A DNA stretch of 64,000 bases from Brachionus koreanus. Its lineage: Eukaryota; Rotifera; Eurotatoria; Ploima; Brachionidae. The notes under the pieces were generated by a model. It worked only from the letters and a program-made list of their open reading frames with translations. It had not been told where the DNA came from and did not search any database. Numbering within the stretch: position 1 is the stretch's first letter; each line of letters opens with the position of its first letter. Shown here in pieces: positions 1-12,500 of this stretch. Location: positions 1,645,619 through 1,709,618 of the forward strand of contig PJRA01000196.1 in assembly GCA_016987375.1 (NCBI GenBank), written 5' to 3'. Position numbers and translations under genes: made by a program.

Positions 1-540
1 GACTCAAAAAAGTTTTAAGATAGCGCTGTAATTAAGAATTAATATTTTATCTCTAAAATTGGAAATGAGATATAAAATTAAAAAAAAAAGGTAATCTTCA
101 TAAATTCCTGATAGGATTAATCTCGGATTATTCCTTTCCTTGTTTAAATTCATTATCAGAAGCTAACATTAGATAGCACAAGTTGTTTAGAACTCAGCAA
201 ATAGTTAGATCTATTTTGAAGCTAAAATGTCATAGTTTTTCAATCACCATAGATCCAATTTTAAATGATTATTGAGTGATTATTTTATTTAAATATTTTT
301 TTCAAAAGTGTAGACTATTAAATGTAAATGAAGATGGTTGACTGCTTAAATTTTGTTGATTAAAAAAGCTGAAAAAGTATCAAATATCTTTAGGTTTACA
401 AGGAAATTTTAGTATTTTGAAAATAAATATTGATAAAATTTTAAAGTTTAAAATTAAGGTTTGTTACTAAATTAACACCTTTCAAAATAATAATTGATAT
501 TAAATGTCGCCTATTTTTAATTATTATTTTCTTATTGAAT
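1..540. other. AT-rich sequence, nothing recognised
   Basis: No coding signal on either strand. It lies downstream of the last visible arginyl-tRNA synthetase exon, so it may be intron. I looked for the anticodon-binding domain on the minus strand and did not find it. Confidence 0.4.
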
Positions 541-544
541 AAAA

Positions 545-775
545 TAAAACAGACTTGTTTAAAAGTCAAAAGTCTCAAACCAAGTCCAAGTCCAAGACTT
601 TTAATTTTATTTTTAAAAAAAAAGTCGAGGTCGTTAAAGCTAAATTTCGTCTTTGTATTTAGCGACCCAAATGTGTGTTCCTAAGTGTCCTTCCTAACTC
701 ACATATTTTTCATGTGATAAGAATAATAAGAAAAAAAGTCCGGACTTGGACTTTAATTTTAGACTTTGAAACAAC
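545..775. repeat. AAGTC-rich foldback repeat, copy 1
   Basis: Runs built from AAGTC on one side (about 550-600) and from GACTT/AAGTCC on the other (about 730-770) are mutually complementary, so the segment can fold back. Similar arrangements occur near 24920-25260 and 37250-37420, which suggests a dispersed nonautonomous element. No transposase is visible. Confidence 0.5.
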
Positions 776-799
776 TCTGAAATAAAATAAATAATTACT

Positions 800-2222
800 C
801 TTGGAAAATTGCATAGATTCATGTGCAACGAGCTTTGCTTCTGTGATTAAGTCATTCAAAAATTCTACTTTTCCTTTTCTTGTGCTCATATTGGTTATGC
901 GACCAAAGGGAACAAAAAACTGTTCAAATGATCTTTAAATAAATTAGAAAATATTTCTATTCATTTTCAAAAAATAAAACTTTACAAATTTCCTAAAATT
1001 TTGTGATCCAATAATTTAGCTGTTTTATAGAGTTTAAGAAAATGTTCTCGTTGACTAGAATCAACCACATACACTATTTTATTAAAGTTGTATTTTTTCT
1101 TTCTTTCACAAAGAGCCGCTATGTCTCTAGTAATGTATAGAGTAGACCCATCACTTTTTTGAACAATAAATTTTTTATCATAATCTTTTACATTAGCTTG
1201 AATAGTATTATTATCCCTATAAAAAACTTAAATTTTTTAATCAATTTTTAATTAATTTAAATTTACAATTTTTTCGCTAGACCAAACTCAATCATTTTTT
1301 TAACATATTCCTTAGCCAGCTCGTAATACTCTGATTCAGATTCATAAACATCAAATTTAATATTTAGTTTCTTAGAATTTTTAATTAATCAAAAAAGAAA
1401 GCCTATTTGCTTAATTTACTTCATAGACACTTTCAAGTTCCCTAATACTAAGCTTTTTAAAAAGAGTCCACATTTTTAAAGAGTCCGGATCTTTGTCCTC
1501 CATTTTGGTAAAATAATCTAACGCTTTCGATTTAATATCTTCATCTTGGTTAGCTTTTACATAAACATCAAGCAAATGTTTGATTGGAGATTTATCCAGT
1601 TCATTGAAGGAGCCAAATTTCTTGAATCCAACTGCTAGTATTCCATATTGAGTTCCCCAGTCGCCAAGATAATTTATTTTTGTAACATCGTGGCCAAGTT
1701 TTTGATGTATATTGCTCAAAAAATTTCCCAAAAATGTTGATCTCATGTGGCCAGCATGCAAAGGTTTTGCAATATTTGGTGAACTGAATTCAATTATTGT
1801 CTTTGAGTGTTTGGAGATGGGATTCTCAAAGCCATAGTTTGACTTTTGCTTAAATATACTTTCAATAACTTCTCTTTTAAATAAAGTTTTATTTGCTTGA
1901 ATTATCAATTTGTTTCGGTCAAGCTTAATTGATTCTGTAAAATCATCTGAATTGAATGAAAATGATTTAAAATTTCCTAAATGGTTAGGTGCCAATATAT
2001 TTTTTAGGTCAAGTGTATATAAAGCGAAAAATTTAGACGATTTATCAACACGCTTTAATTGTGTACACGATTGAATCTGATGGATCAAGTTTTCATCATT
2101 TTTCACTGCATATCTTTTTAATAAATCGAAAATCTTATTTTTAATTTTTTTTTAAAATCTTATGATTTAATAAATTTATTTATCTTTACTTTAAAAGATA
2201 TGTTTCTTTTCAAAATAGACAT
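800..2222 (-). CDS. RARS2: Arginyl-tRNA synthetase, mitochondrial type (3' end not seen)
   Basis: Class I aminoacyl-tRNA synthetase that charges tRNA-Arg. Exons by phase: 2222-2190, 2133-1420, 1370-1267, 1216-986, 932-800; all four junctions keep frame. Visible motifs: the HIGH signature as HAGH in PLHAGHMRS, GDWGTQYG, the FDVYESES segment, DGSTLYITRDIAA, and a KMSKS-position motif MSTRKG after FVPFGRI. The sequence resembles the mitochondrial (RARS2) form more than the cytosolic one, and the first exon (MSILKRNISFK) is basic and could be part of a targeting peptide. The start ATG is chosen because it splices in frame to the catalytic exon. The DALR anticodon-binding domain is not found in bases 1-790; it may lie beyond the left edge, or the gene may be truncated. 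Confidence 0.85.
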
Positions 2223-3670
2223 TTGATAGATTAATTGAATTACTAAATTTTAAATTTGATAAATATTTAATTTTTCCTATTAAAATTTCTATCATGTGAT
2301 AATTTTAAATTTATTTTAACAGATGAAAGGATTACAAAATAGTCTGAATCGTTAAAAAAATTTTTATTATGATTTTTATTTATTGCATAGCTTTTGCAGT
2401 GAATAAATTTGGATGATAAAAGCTTGCAGAAGCCTACCACATTTGCAAAATAGAAACTTATTTCAATTAAATAAAATGTTAAAAATTCATAAAATTTTTT
2501 TATCTCAAGGCAAGTTATTTTATTAGATTTGTTTTATTAATTTTGAAACTAATGCATCCAAAATTATTTCAAAGAAAATAAAAAACCATAAAAAAGACTA
2601 TGAAAATGTTTTGAATTAAATTAAAATATCAGTATTATTAAATTAGTTTTGTATATCCAACATTCTTAGCTTCTCTTTTTGCAAATTTAGCAAAATTTAT
2701 AATAGGTGTACTAAGAATTTTCAAAAAAAAATTTGTCCCAATTGACTACATTTAACTAAATATTGTAAAGCTATTTAGTATCGTCTATTGTTTCATCTAA
2801 GAATTATTTAGAATTTAAACCAGAAAATTTTCATCATTTTTAGGAATGACTCAATCTTGATAAGGTCTATCTAATTGGAAGAGCCAAAAATAATTTACGA
2901 CAAAAAATAATCAATAGAGTAGATTCTTAGGCAACAAAATAAAAATAAACATGAGGAAATCTAGTTTTCTTTAGCACCGACACATACTGTAACAAATAAA
3001 GAATAAAGCTATGTGTCACCTTGATAACTTCTCTCAGCTCCTAAAAACTCTTAATTGAATACAAAACAAAATGCCCAATATGTAAAAGAATGTTTTAGGC
3101 AAAAACATAATTCAAAGCATACACATGAGAAGATGTCATACAACTCAAAACACCATAACAATAGATTTTTTTAAATTAAATTTATTCTTCTTTTTCATTT
3201 AATCATTTAATTCAATGTTAAAAATTTATTTATGTATTTGTGAAGAGTACCGAACAGGGAAGTTAAGTTTTTTTATTGAAAAGTATAAAATAAATAGAAA
3301 GGAAAGTGAAATAATAAAAGATTTAAACAATGATATTTAAATAACAAATTCTTCTTTCTTTAATGGAAAATTGTTCTCAATTTCCTAAAAATAGAATAGA
3401 AAAAAATCAAAAGTTAAGTTATATTTAACAAAAAAATAAATTTAAAAGTTGTTTCAAAAATAATTTTTTTTAAATTTAATTTCAAATTCCAAAAAAACAA
3501 AAAACAAAGTGCTACAAAGTATGTTTTTTATTTTAGTAAATTTTAATTTATCAAAAAAGAAAGAATTTTTGTTCAATTTGAATTTGAATTTCACAATACC
3601 AAATTTCTTTCTATAACATAAAATTATGTGAAGCATTTTGATTAAGGTTATGACAACATATAATTTAAAT
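2223..3670. other. Intergenic, nothing recognised
   Basis: AT-rich and stop-rich. The 60-codon minus-strand frame at 3454-3636 is low-complexity F/K-rich sequence and is not taken as a gene. Confidence 0.5.
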
Positions 3671-3722
3671 TTATAAATATAAACATGGTTTTCGATCTAG
3701 TCATAGTTGCGAATCTGCTCTT

Positions 3723-4324
3723 TAGGGTTGGTCGACCGATTAGATGGAACCGGTTTTTAACCGGTTAAAATGTATAACCGGTTAACTAAATTCTTTTTTA
3801 AAATCGAAATTTTCTAAAATTAAAAGAGAACGATGATGTCGGTTTTTTAAAATCCAAAAAAAATCTAATCGATTTTAACTAACTAACTAACTAATTAAAT
3901 AGTTTTGTGATGGTATGAGCTGAATAAGCATAATTAACATTATGCACATCGCCCATCATCCAATCACCGGATTGCTTTAAGGCTCGGCCTTTTTCAACCC
4001 ATTAATATTTGTTTCTTGGTTGTTTAGTATCTGTCTATCGATTTGCTTTACCGATTCATTTAATGAGTGATATTGATTGGTTGATCAGAGGCTGTTCTGA
4101 TTAACTAATGTGTTATAATTGTTTATAGCTGTTGAGTTGTTGATTGTTGCAGTTCTAATCGATTTTGTTATCCTATTTACTTTTAAACCGGTTACAATAA
4201 CCGGTTATAGATTCAAACCGGTTACAATAACCGGTTATAGTTTCAAACCGGTTACAATAACCGGTTTTATTTTTCGACCGATTTTTTAAAACCGGTTAGG
4301 TTTCTAACCGGTCGACCAACCCTA
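3723..4324. mobile_element. hAT-like MITE (602 bp) inserted in the LINE
   Basis: Perfect 16-bp terminal inverted repeats TAGGGTTGGTCGACCG. The flanks are near-identical 8-bp direct repeats (CTGCTCTT at 3715-3722, CTGCTCTA at 4325-4332), fitting the 8-bp target duplication of the hAT superfamily. The interior holds many AACCGGTT palindromes and no ORF. Removing it with one duplication copy restores the LINE reading frame, which fixes the boundaries. Confidence 0.85.
4185..4272. repeat. 30-bp tandem repeat, three copies, inside the MITE
   Basis: Three head-to-tail units starting at 4185, 4215 and 4245. Each contains two AACCGGTT palindromes about 14 bp apart. The third unit diverges at its end. 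Confidence 0.8.
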
Positions 4325-5776
4325 CTGCTCTACATGAAATAATTACTGAGATGAATGAGATGAAGAGCAAAAGAATGATCGAATTTTTTCTCTTTATAGA
4401 CTTTAAGAAAGCCTTTTGTTCAGTAGACTAAAGGCTCTTGCTTTATAAACTGCGAACACATGGTTTTGATGAATCTGCAATTTCGCTATCGAGTTACTAT
4501 TTTACCAATCGTACACAATTCGTTAAAATTAATGAGTTTCTCTCTGAATCAAAGTCAATCCGATTAGGTGTCCCGGATGGGAGTATTCTTGGACCTTTCC
4601 TTTTTCTGCTTTACATAAATGATATTGTCATTTATTTATCAACTTGTAAAATAAAATTATTTGCTGATGATACGGCTCTTAGTCAATCGGGGAATAGTTT
4701 TTCAATGATCTAAAAGCTATTAATGGAATCAGCAAGTCAACTCCTCAAATGGTGCAAATTCAACCGAATTGATATAAATTGGACGAAAACAAAGATAATG
4801 TTTGTATCAAATAACAAAAATATTAACATCCTAAACTATATTAATGTGACTGGTCAATGTGTGGAAGTTGTCGAAAGCTTTAAATTACTCGGAGTATTTA
4901 TTGAAAATCGTTTGAAATTTTACGAACATGTAGCTCAAACACGGATTTCAGTTAATAACATATTGTATTCGATTAATCGACTTTTTATATGGCTCATAAA
5001 GTCAAACTTCAATTCTTTAAGTCACTTATTTTGCCGATTTTGACTATTGCTCTACATTAATGATTTATCTGCCAAAAAAAGCAATTGAGAAATTAGCCAT
5101 TACATATAACCTTTGTCTATTTAAATAATTAAATATTCGTTTTACAGTCAACACAAGTGAAGATTTCAATCGGCTAAATAATGTTTTAAATAAATACAAT
5201 TAAGAGTGTTTTCAACATCGTATTATTAGGAAAATGTCTCGCCTTGCACACAATATAGTCAATCTGAAAACGTTACCTACTGATCTAAATTCGATTTTGC
5301 TTAAAAATAACTTGACAGATAGATTTTATTTGTTAAGAAACTCAAATGAATATAAATTACCATCAAAAGGAAAATTTAATGATTTTAAAGAGAAAACTTT
5401 TGACTATTTTATTAGTAAATTTATCAACAAAATCCTGTTAAAGGATATAATTTGTGATTATATTTTTTTCTGTAGTAGAATTTGTAACAATATAAACCTT
5501 ATTTTTAGCAATTTTTGTAAAATTTTTCCCAATTTTGACTTAGTATACGAATCGTTTGGATACTTTTAATATAAAAATAGAAACTAATATCAACAAATTT
5601 GTATTTATTTTTTATTTATTTTACTTTTTTTTCAATAAACGGGTTCATTCGGCTCTTTGAGTTTGGCACTAGCCTTTCGAATGAATTGAAATATATATGA
5701 AAATGAAAATATTTTTGTTTGCAAATTGAACAATAATGCCCGATATTTAACTTAAAATATAAATCAGTTTATTTTT

Positions 5777-8021
5777 TCAAACTTTAAAACTCATTAAAAA
5801 AAAAATAACTGATAAAATAAATACAAAAATTAGTATAAAACATTGTTGGAAAGTTATTGAAAATTGATGAAAGCTCGTAAAGAATTTTGATGCTGATGAA
5901 GTTGTAAAAGATTGCATTTTAACTGTTGTACTTGAAGATTCTTTTGAATATGATGTAAAATTACTTCTGCTCAAATTTGATCCAGTAGTGAAGTCCTGAC
6001 TTTTAACTGTGACTCTTGATAAAGAAAAATTATTTTCATTCAAAGTAGTTCCATTTTTGAAAATTTTAGTTTGACTACAATTCAAAACTTCAGAATTAGA
6101 TTTTTGTTCACATTCAATTATGATTTTAACTTCATTTTCAACCAATATTTGTTTGGCTTAGTAAGAGAAAAAATAGTAAAATTTTAAAGAAAAAGCATGC
6201 TAAATACCAGATGACTTTAATTTTGAAATTTCAAACGAATATAAAATATTTGACGGAAGAGACAACAAAATTTCTTGTTTATTTTGCTCAATTGTTTGAG
6301 AAATTTTCCATATTTCATTTGGAATAAAATTAGGATCTGTTTGACTTTTTCTCGTGATTTCAATTGCTAAATCATAAATTTCATTCGAAATTCTTAAAAT
6401 TTTTTTTTGAGATTTTATTTTTTTTTCTAAATTAATTCTACTCTTTTAGCTGGAATTGGGTTGATGGTCCAAGTAAATTACGGTACTTTACAAAAACTGG
6501 TTCTAAACTTTGCAATAATGTTTTATCACTGCTATAATGCAAAAATCGAGAAAAAAAATAAGAATTATTTATTTTTAAGAATTCACTGAATTCAAAGACT
6601 GTCAAGTTTGCTATCAATTTCGAAGTCAACTTACTTATATAAGTCGTGTATTCTACACTAAAAATATTTGATAAAGACTTAGTTGAAAACACATTAAAAC
6701 TATTATTTGAGTTTGATGAAATGTCATTTCTAGATTTTGTTGTTACTTTTGTTTGATCACGTGTACCCTCCAAAGTTTGTATTGGTACTGTATAAATTTT
6801 GTTAGATGAATAACTTAGTTGTTCAGTAAAAGATTGCTCAATTGGTTCTTCATCTGATTTGGTTGAATGCTTCAATAAATAATAATTTATGTATGAATTG
6901 CTAATGTGGCTTTCGGATGCTGATATATCATTTTCAGTTGTCATTTCGGTTTTTTTAGTTGTTTCACTAAAAAAGCTTGAAAGATAACTTTTTGCTTTAA
7001 AAAAAAAAAACTTGAATTAAAATTTTTTTAGATTTATGATATTTTACAATTTGTATAGAACAAAATCCAATCAACGAAAAAACTTGTTTTTGTATATACA
7101 CCACCATCTCCACAACCTATTCCCCAACTAGTTATTCCAGCTAGTTGCCATTTTTCACCCACTTTTGCAACCAATGGACCACCAGAATCTCCTTGGCACG
7201 TATCTTTTCCTTCACCATTTTCACCAGCACAAATAGAATTAATAGTATTTATGTAAAAGTTATTGGATTCAAAATATTTAACTCTACAGTCTGAATTGCT
7301 TAAAATTGGCATTTCAACTTCCATCAAATTGCTTGTCGGAAATCCGCCTGAAGATATACTTCCCCATCCAGTTGCCCATGCCATCTGATTACTAAAATCG
7401 TAATTAATTGTTGGAAGACAGATGGGCAAAATTTGGTCTGTAAATTCAACAGGAGACTTTAAAATTTTAAAAAATTTAACATTGAAAAAAAAATAAAAAA
7501 ATTGTTACATCTAGCCTTATTAATGCTATGTCATTTTCAAATTTTGTTGAAACATAATCAGGATGCACAATTATTTGAGATACTTTTTTTGACAGAGAAT
7601 AGCTTTCTGGATTTACCCGATTGTGCAAGCCTAATTTAATGGTGTAACTACTAATCTGGTTTGAAATGATACAATGAGCAGCAGTTATAACCCATTCTGT
7701 GCTTATAAGAGAACCGCCACACCTGAAAGAACCTCCAATTTCTAGAGCAACTTGCCAACCCCAATCTTCTGGATCTGCTTGCTGTCCACCAACAATTTTG
7801 TTTAGTCTATCTGCTCTGATTTCATTGATTCTGAGACCACATTCCGATAAGTTAGCATTAGACTTATAGTTTGGCAAGTTTTCTCTAATCTCAGGAGATG
7901 ATTTAGACTAGTAAAAAAATTTCAGATTTAATTCTCATTTTTCATATAAAAATACTAGTAAAATATTTAAAAATGTCAATAAAATTGATAATTCAATTCT
8001 TTTTAATAATATTTCTATCAT
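5777..8021 (-). CDS. Membrane-anchored trypsin-like serine protease with long stalk
   Basis: Six exons join in phase: 8021-7956, 7907-7509, 7456-7048, 6994-6442, 6392-6208, 6156-5777, giving 663 residues. Exon 1 (22 residues) is hydrophobic and reads as a signal peptide or signal anchor. The protease domain starts at IVGGQQ (about residue 60) with His in AAHC, Asp in NDIALI and Ser in GDSGGP. Asp is at the specificity position six residues before the catalytic Ser (KDTCQGDSGG), predicting trypsin-like cleavage after Lys/Arg. A Ser/Thr-rich region of about 340 residues follows, ending in a transmembrane segment (FILIFVFILSVIFFLMSF). So the product is probably tethered at the cell surface with the protease outside. 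The plus-strand gene at 51589 is a paralogue with the same plan. Substrate unknown. Confidence 0.85.
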
Positions 8022-8500
8022 TTTTATTATTTTAATTTTTGATTAATTATGTTGAATTTAAATGTATTCAAAGTCTTTAATTTTTCGCTTGATTTCCTAA
8101 ATTTTTTTCATTGTATTTCATAAAAAATTTAGCTAATCAAATAAATTATATGCTCTTATTTTAATAATTTAAACTTATTACAGTATTGTCTACCAATTTG
8201 ATTTTAAATATTTGTTTTTAAGATTTTTTTTGGTTTAAAGAAATTAAAAAATCTATCAATCAATTATTTGACTGATAAAAAAACTTAGAAAGTGTTGAAT
8301 TATCTCTTTTAGAAAAAAATTAAACAATTCGAGGAAACTTTCAGGAATAAATTTAATTTTGCAGCTTTATAAAACATATGTACTGTGAATTACATAATAC
8401 TGTGCACGTGCCTGAAATCCTTGTCTAAAGAAGGATATACTTAGACTTGAACTACGAAACTTGTTTCACAGTTTTAATTTGGGATAAGAAACTCTAAAAG
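8022..8500. other. Intergenic, upstream of the trypsin gene
   Basis: AT-rich sequence. No gene or clear promoter element is recognised. Confidence 0.4.
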
Positions 8501-8519
8501 ATGGGCACAAAAATTACAA

Positions 8520-8985
8520 TCATGTCGATTGGTAATATGATGCGAAACTCATGAGCTCAGTGAATAATGAGGGACCAAGTGGAGGAATGAAGGGAGCAAA
8601 AATTCGCATTTGTTTACAGTTAATAAAATGTGAAGCAAGATGAATCTTTCTATCAAACTGAATAGTGAACAAATGGAATGTACTGTCAACTGCGGTTGTC
8701 ACAGCAAGTTCGATCAACCAGTTCAGAAACAGATTGAACAATGTCGGTAGAAACAACGAAAAGTCTACTGCAGCGGGATTACGTTAGATCACCATTTGGT
8801 TTAACTAATGATCTAATTTTGTCCTTGTACTGTCTTTGATTGTTGATATAAGAGTATATTATTTTGGGATTGTTTTTACTCGATTGAAAAATTTTTTCTT
8901 CAAAAGAAATTCGGGTCGATTTGACTAATTTATTGAGCTCACTACATGGAGTTTGTTTTTGGTTGAAGTTCCTAATTGTGGACAA
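8520..8985 (-). mobile_element. LINE fragment (endonuclease-RT linker)
   Basis: The stretch 8985-8779 encodes FEEKIFQSSKNNPKIIYSYI followed by KDKIRSLVKPNGDLT, typical of the linker between endonuclease and reverse transcriptase in CR1/Jockey-like LINEs. The continuation to 8520 is degenerate and less certain. Confidence 0.6.
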
Positions 8986-9540
8986 ACCTTGATTTCATAT
9001 AAATACGTTTTATGTCCTCAGTCAATGCTAAATCAAGTATTTATTACCAAATGTTGGATCAAGCACATGTTGAGATAGAAAATTTGACTGCAATGTTTTC
9101 ACAAATGCTATGCTATGATTCCTTCCTTCACTTCTTCTATTGCCTCCGATTTATTTGTGTTTTCTTTTTAGCTGTTAAACACTTTTTTTTTGGAATAATA
9201 CTAATTAACTGAGTGAAAATCTTTTTCTTTTTTAGAATATATATATTCATATACAGTATGTTGCAAAAGTTTAGGAATTAATTATTTTATTTATCTAAAT
9301 TTTACAAATATTAGAGTGCATAAGAAACTCTAGTGTCAAATTAACACTTTTCAAAGAAAATTTCGGTTGACCAGTCAAGATTTTATTAAATGAAAAAGTG
9401 ATCTTTATAAATTGTTTTAGACTAAAAATCTTTAACAAGCCTTTAAAGATTTATTAATAAATAGTTTAATTATTCAAAATAAATATATTTTAAGTCTTTA
9501 ATAAAAGTTTTATATTCTTTTAGTTTTTTTAACCATTTAT

Positions 9541-12500
9541 CTAAAATAGTCCGCTAAAAAAATTGAAAATTTTTCTAAAAAAGCTGACAATCCTATTCAC
9601 AACATTAGATAAATTCGAATCATTTTGAGAAACTTCTTTACACGGATCAGGTTCAACATACAACTCAGATATTTTAATTTGCTCATGTTGATTTTCTGTA
9701 TATTGGCCACAAACTTGACTTACTTTTGTATTCTCATAAAATTCCTTAAAAGTTTCTCTTAAAGTATCACTAATTTGTTTGTTTTCTAAAAGTTGATACA
9801 TTTTGTTGACAGTTTGATAAAATGTACTCGAATTAAACTCTGGTAAATTTAGATTTTCATTCTTGTTAATTTGCTGAATTAGATTGTAATAGCTTTCACC
9901 AGAAGGAACACTAACGCAACTTTTAAATGTACTTTGTCTTGGATAATATGTCAAGAAATGAAAGCACATTTCTTGTCTTGTTCCTAAGCCACCATAAGTA
10001 AACTTTGTTCGATCTCTAGTCTTATAAATGCATTCAGTTATTAATTCATCATCCTTTTTTATTTTTTTTTTAATTAAACAACAAAATTTTGTGATTAAAG
10101 ATGTTACCTTTGTTACTTGAACAGGTGGGTTGAGTATATAGCTGTTTTGATAGTTAAAGTCATAAAATTCATTTCGAAACAAATATCCAATGTCTTTGCC
10201 TTTTCGAATTATTTTCGTCGATACTTCTAAGCCACTTAGATGAGTATGAGGATTAGCTGAAATAATGTTTATGTTTTGGTCGCTTAATTTCTTTAAAAAA
10301 ATTAAATTAATTTTTCTAATAAAACATAGATAAATCTGAGTTAATTTACATCTATATTAATAATTTTAAATTTTTATTTGAAATGCATTTTTTGAACGTA
10401 TGAGCAATGCAATTTCAACAAATAATTAAAGGCTTAAATTTAAACAATCATTTTTTTTATCAATAATCGGTTGATCAGTAATTAATAGTTTCAATCAGTA
10501 TTTAATTCACATGAATGGGTAATGTGAAATCCTAGTACAAATATTACAGTACAAAAAGTTTCCAGAGCCGTTTTTGGGCAACAAGAAAAAAAATTATATA
10601 GTTTTTCCTTTGGTACTAGTATTGGGGGCCGGTCTATAGGACATGAAGCCGGTCAAAAAACGGCCAGTGACCGAGAATGGCCGGCCAAGCGGCGACCAAC
10701 TAAGAGGCCATTAAACGGCCGGCCGTGTCACTAAACGGTCTTGAAAAAAAAGTTAAGAGATTTCAAATTGAACAAATTTTTTCAATTTTAATTTTTAAAT
10801 TAATTCATAGATAACAAATTTTATTTAACAAATTTCAACAAATTCAAATATTTATACAATAAATTTATTTTAAATCTGTTTACTAAGATTTCACATTGCT
10901 ACATGATTGATAATTTAGTCCCGATTAGGATTTTAATTAAATGATAATTAGAAATAGAAAATAAAAGACTGCATGAATTGATTATGTAAAAAATAAAATT
11001 TATAAAACTATGAAACATTACATCAATACTTTTCAATTACAGAAAAAATTCTAATGGCATAATTCCAGAATATCTCACGGATGATGAAGCTGAGATGGAA
11101 GATGAAACAGATTATTAACTCAACAAACAGCAAAACGAAGCCGCAAGTGCATAATAGAGAATAAATACATTAAAAACTAATAGATTTTACTTTTAATGCT
11201 TTGTCTCATGAATAAAATTTAGATTTTATTTAACATTAAATAATGAATAATTATTAAAATAAAAAAAAGCATATTAAAATAATTTAATACTAATCTAATA
11301 ATTAAAAAAAATACTGATAATATTATTATTATTATTATTTGCTTATACTTATTTAGCTTATATTATATATAAACCTTTAACTCTTTGTAACATGTGTCTA
11401 TTTTGATTTAAATCTATTTTTAAATTGGTTTTAATATTATTTTATTTTCAATTTTTTTTTCTGAAAGAGAATTAGCACGGCGTAGATAAACAAATGAATA
11501 AATAATAATTTTAAATTTTAGAGTAAATGGCAAGTGAAAATTTTGTAAAACGTGTAAAAAATGAATAAAAGAATAGTAGAAAAAAAAAAGGAAAAAGTAG
11601 CATTAGAACCTCAACAATTTTATGATCTGATGTTTAAAATTAAGTAATTGCTTGAAAACATTTAAAAATAGAAAAAAAATATTTCAGTTATCAAATAAAT
11701 CAAAATTTGGCGTCAAATTTTTTTTATCAAAATAAAAATTTTTCAATCAAAAATATTTTTTACAAAAAATAAAGAACAAATTAGCATAATATTTTTTTCC
11801 CACAAATAAATTTAAAATTAAATGAAAAAGAGATAACTATAATAATAAAATAGAGTTGCTTAAGTATGTATTTAAGTACGTGCACAAATTCTTAAAAAGA
11901 CACATCTACAAATTGTCGTAACTCAAATTAATAAATAAATTTAAATTAATTTTAATAAGATAAAGTATTTATCTTTTTTACATATCAACACATAGTATGA
12001 TATTTATTTCGATTTTACTTATTTTTGTCAAACAAACAAAAACAAATGCTATATGAAAATACTGTAAAAAAAGATTTTTTGTCCTAGTTTAGTTTATTAA
12101 ATTAAGACATCTTTGGAATATATCTTAATTTAATAGACTATAAGCTTTTAATTTAATAAGTCTGTGCATAAAGAACAAAAGATTATGATGGCTAGGATAT
12201 ATACCTAGGATGGAAGAAAATCGAATAATAAAATGAGCCCTTCAATAGACACCACAAGGCTTGTAGAGCAACAATCATGAAAAAGCTCACTGAAATGAAT
12301 ATGACATGGGTTGAATCAAGAGTAAAGGCAAAAGATCGACTTGAGGGGAAATAAAAAGTAATGACCCTATGTTCTACAAGGAGCTTTTTTTAAGGAGAAC
12401 AAAAAATTAAGGTTTCTAAATGAATTCTAATGGAGAATGACTGAATGATTGCAAGTTTATAGATTTAAAAATGCTATTTAATAATCTATGGCTTTCATAG

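Larger units (their letters stand above)
3680..5700 (+). mobile_element. Non-LTR (LINE) retrotransposon remnant, split by a MITE
   Basis: Degenerate reverse transcriptase of a Jockey/CR1-like clade. Left of the MITE a KHGFRSSHS-type motif is readable. On the right come FLFIDFKKAF, then GVPDGSILGPFLFLLYIND (about 4567-4623), the catalytic FADDTAL (about 4660), WCKFNRIDINWTKTK, LGVFIENRLKF, and a C-terminal region (5234-5569) with the YLLRNSNEY-type motif usual near the end of such ORFs. Several stops and frameshifts separate the open pieces (4438-4713, 4723-5043, 5234-5569), so it is dead. The 3' end is near 5640-5720, where a short A-rich GAAAATGAAAAT tail follows. Confidence 0.85.

Noticed and set aside
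6292..6480. GAIN-like domain in the stalk of the first trypsin
   Set aside because: The I-NEIYDLA / NEIWKIS pattern vaguely recalls GAIN subdomain A, but no GPS motif or conserved Cys/Trp set is present.
9012..9212. Plus-strand 66-codon frame
   Set aside because: Hydrophobic F/L-rich tail without motif, next to LINE debris; not supported as a gene.
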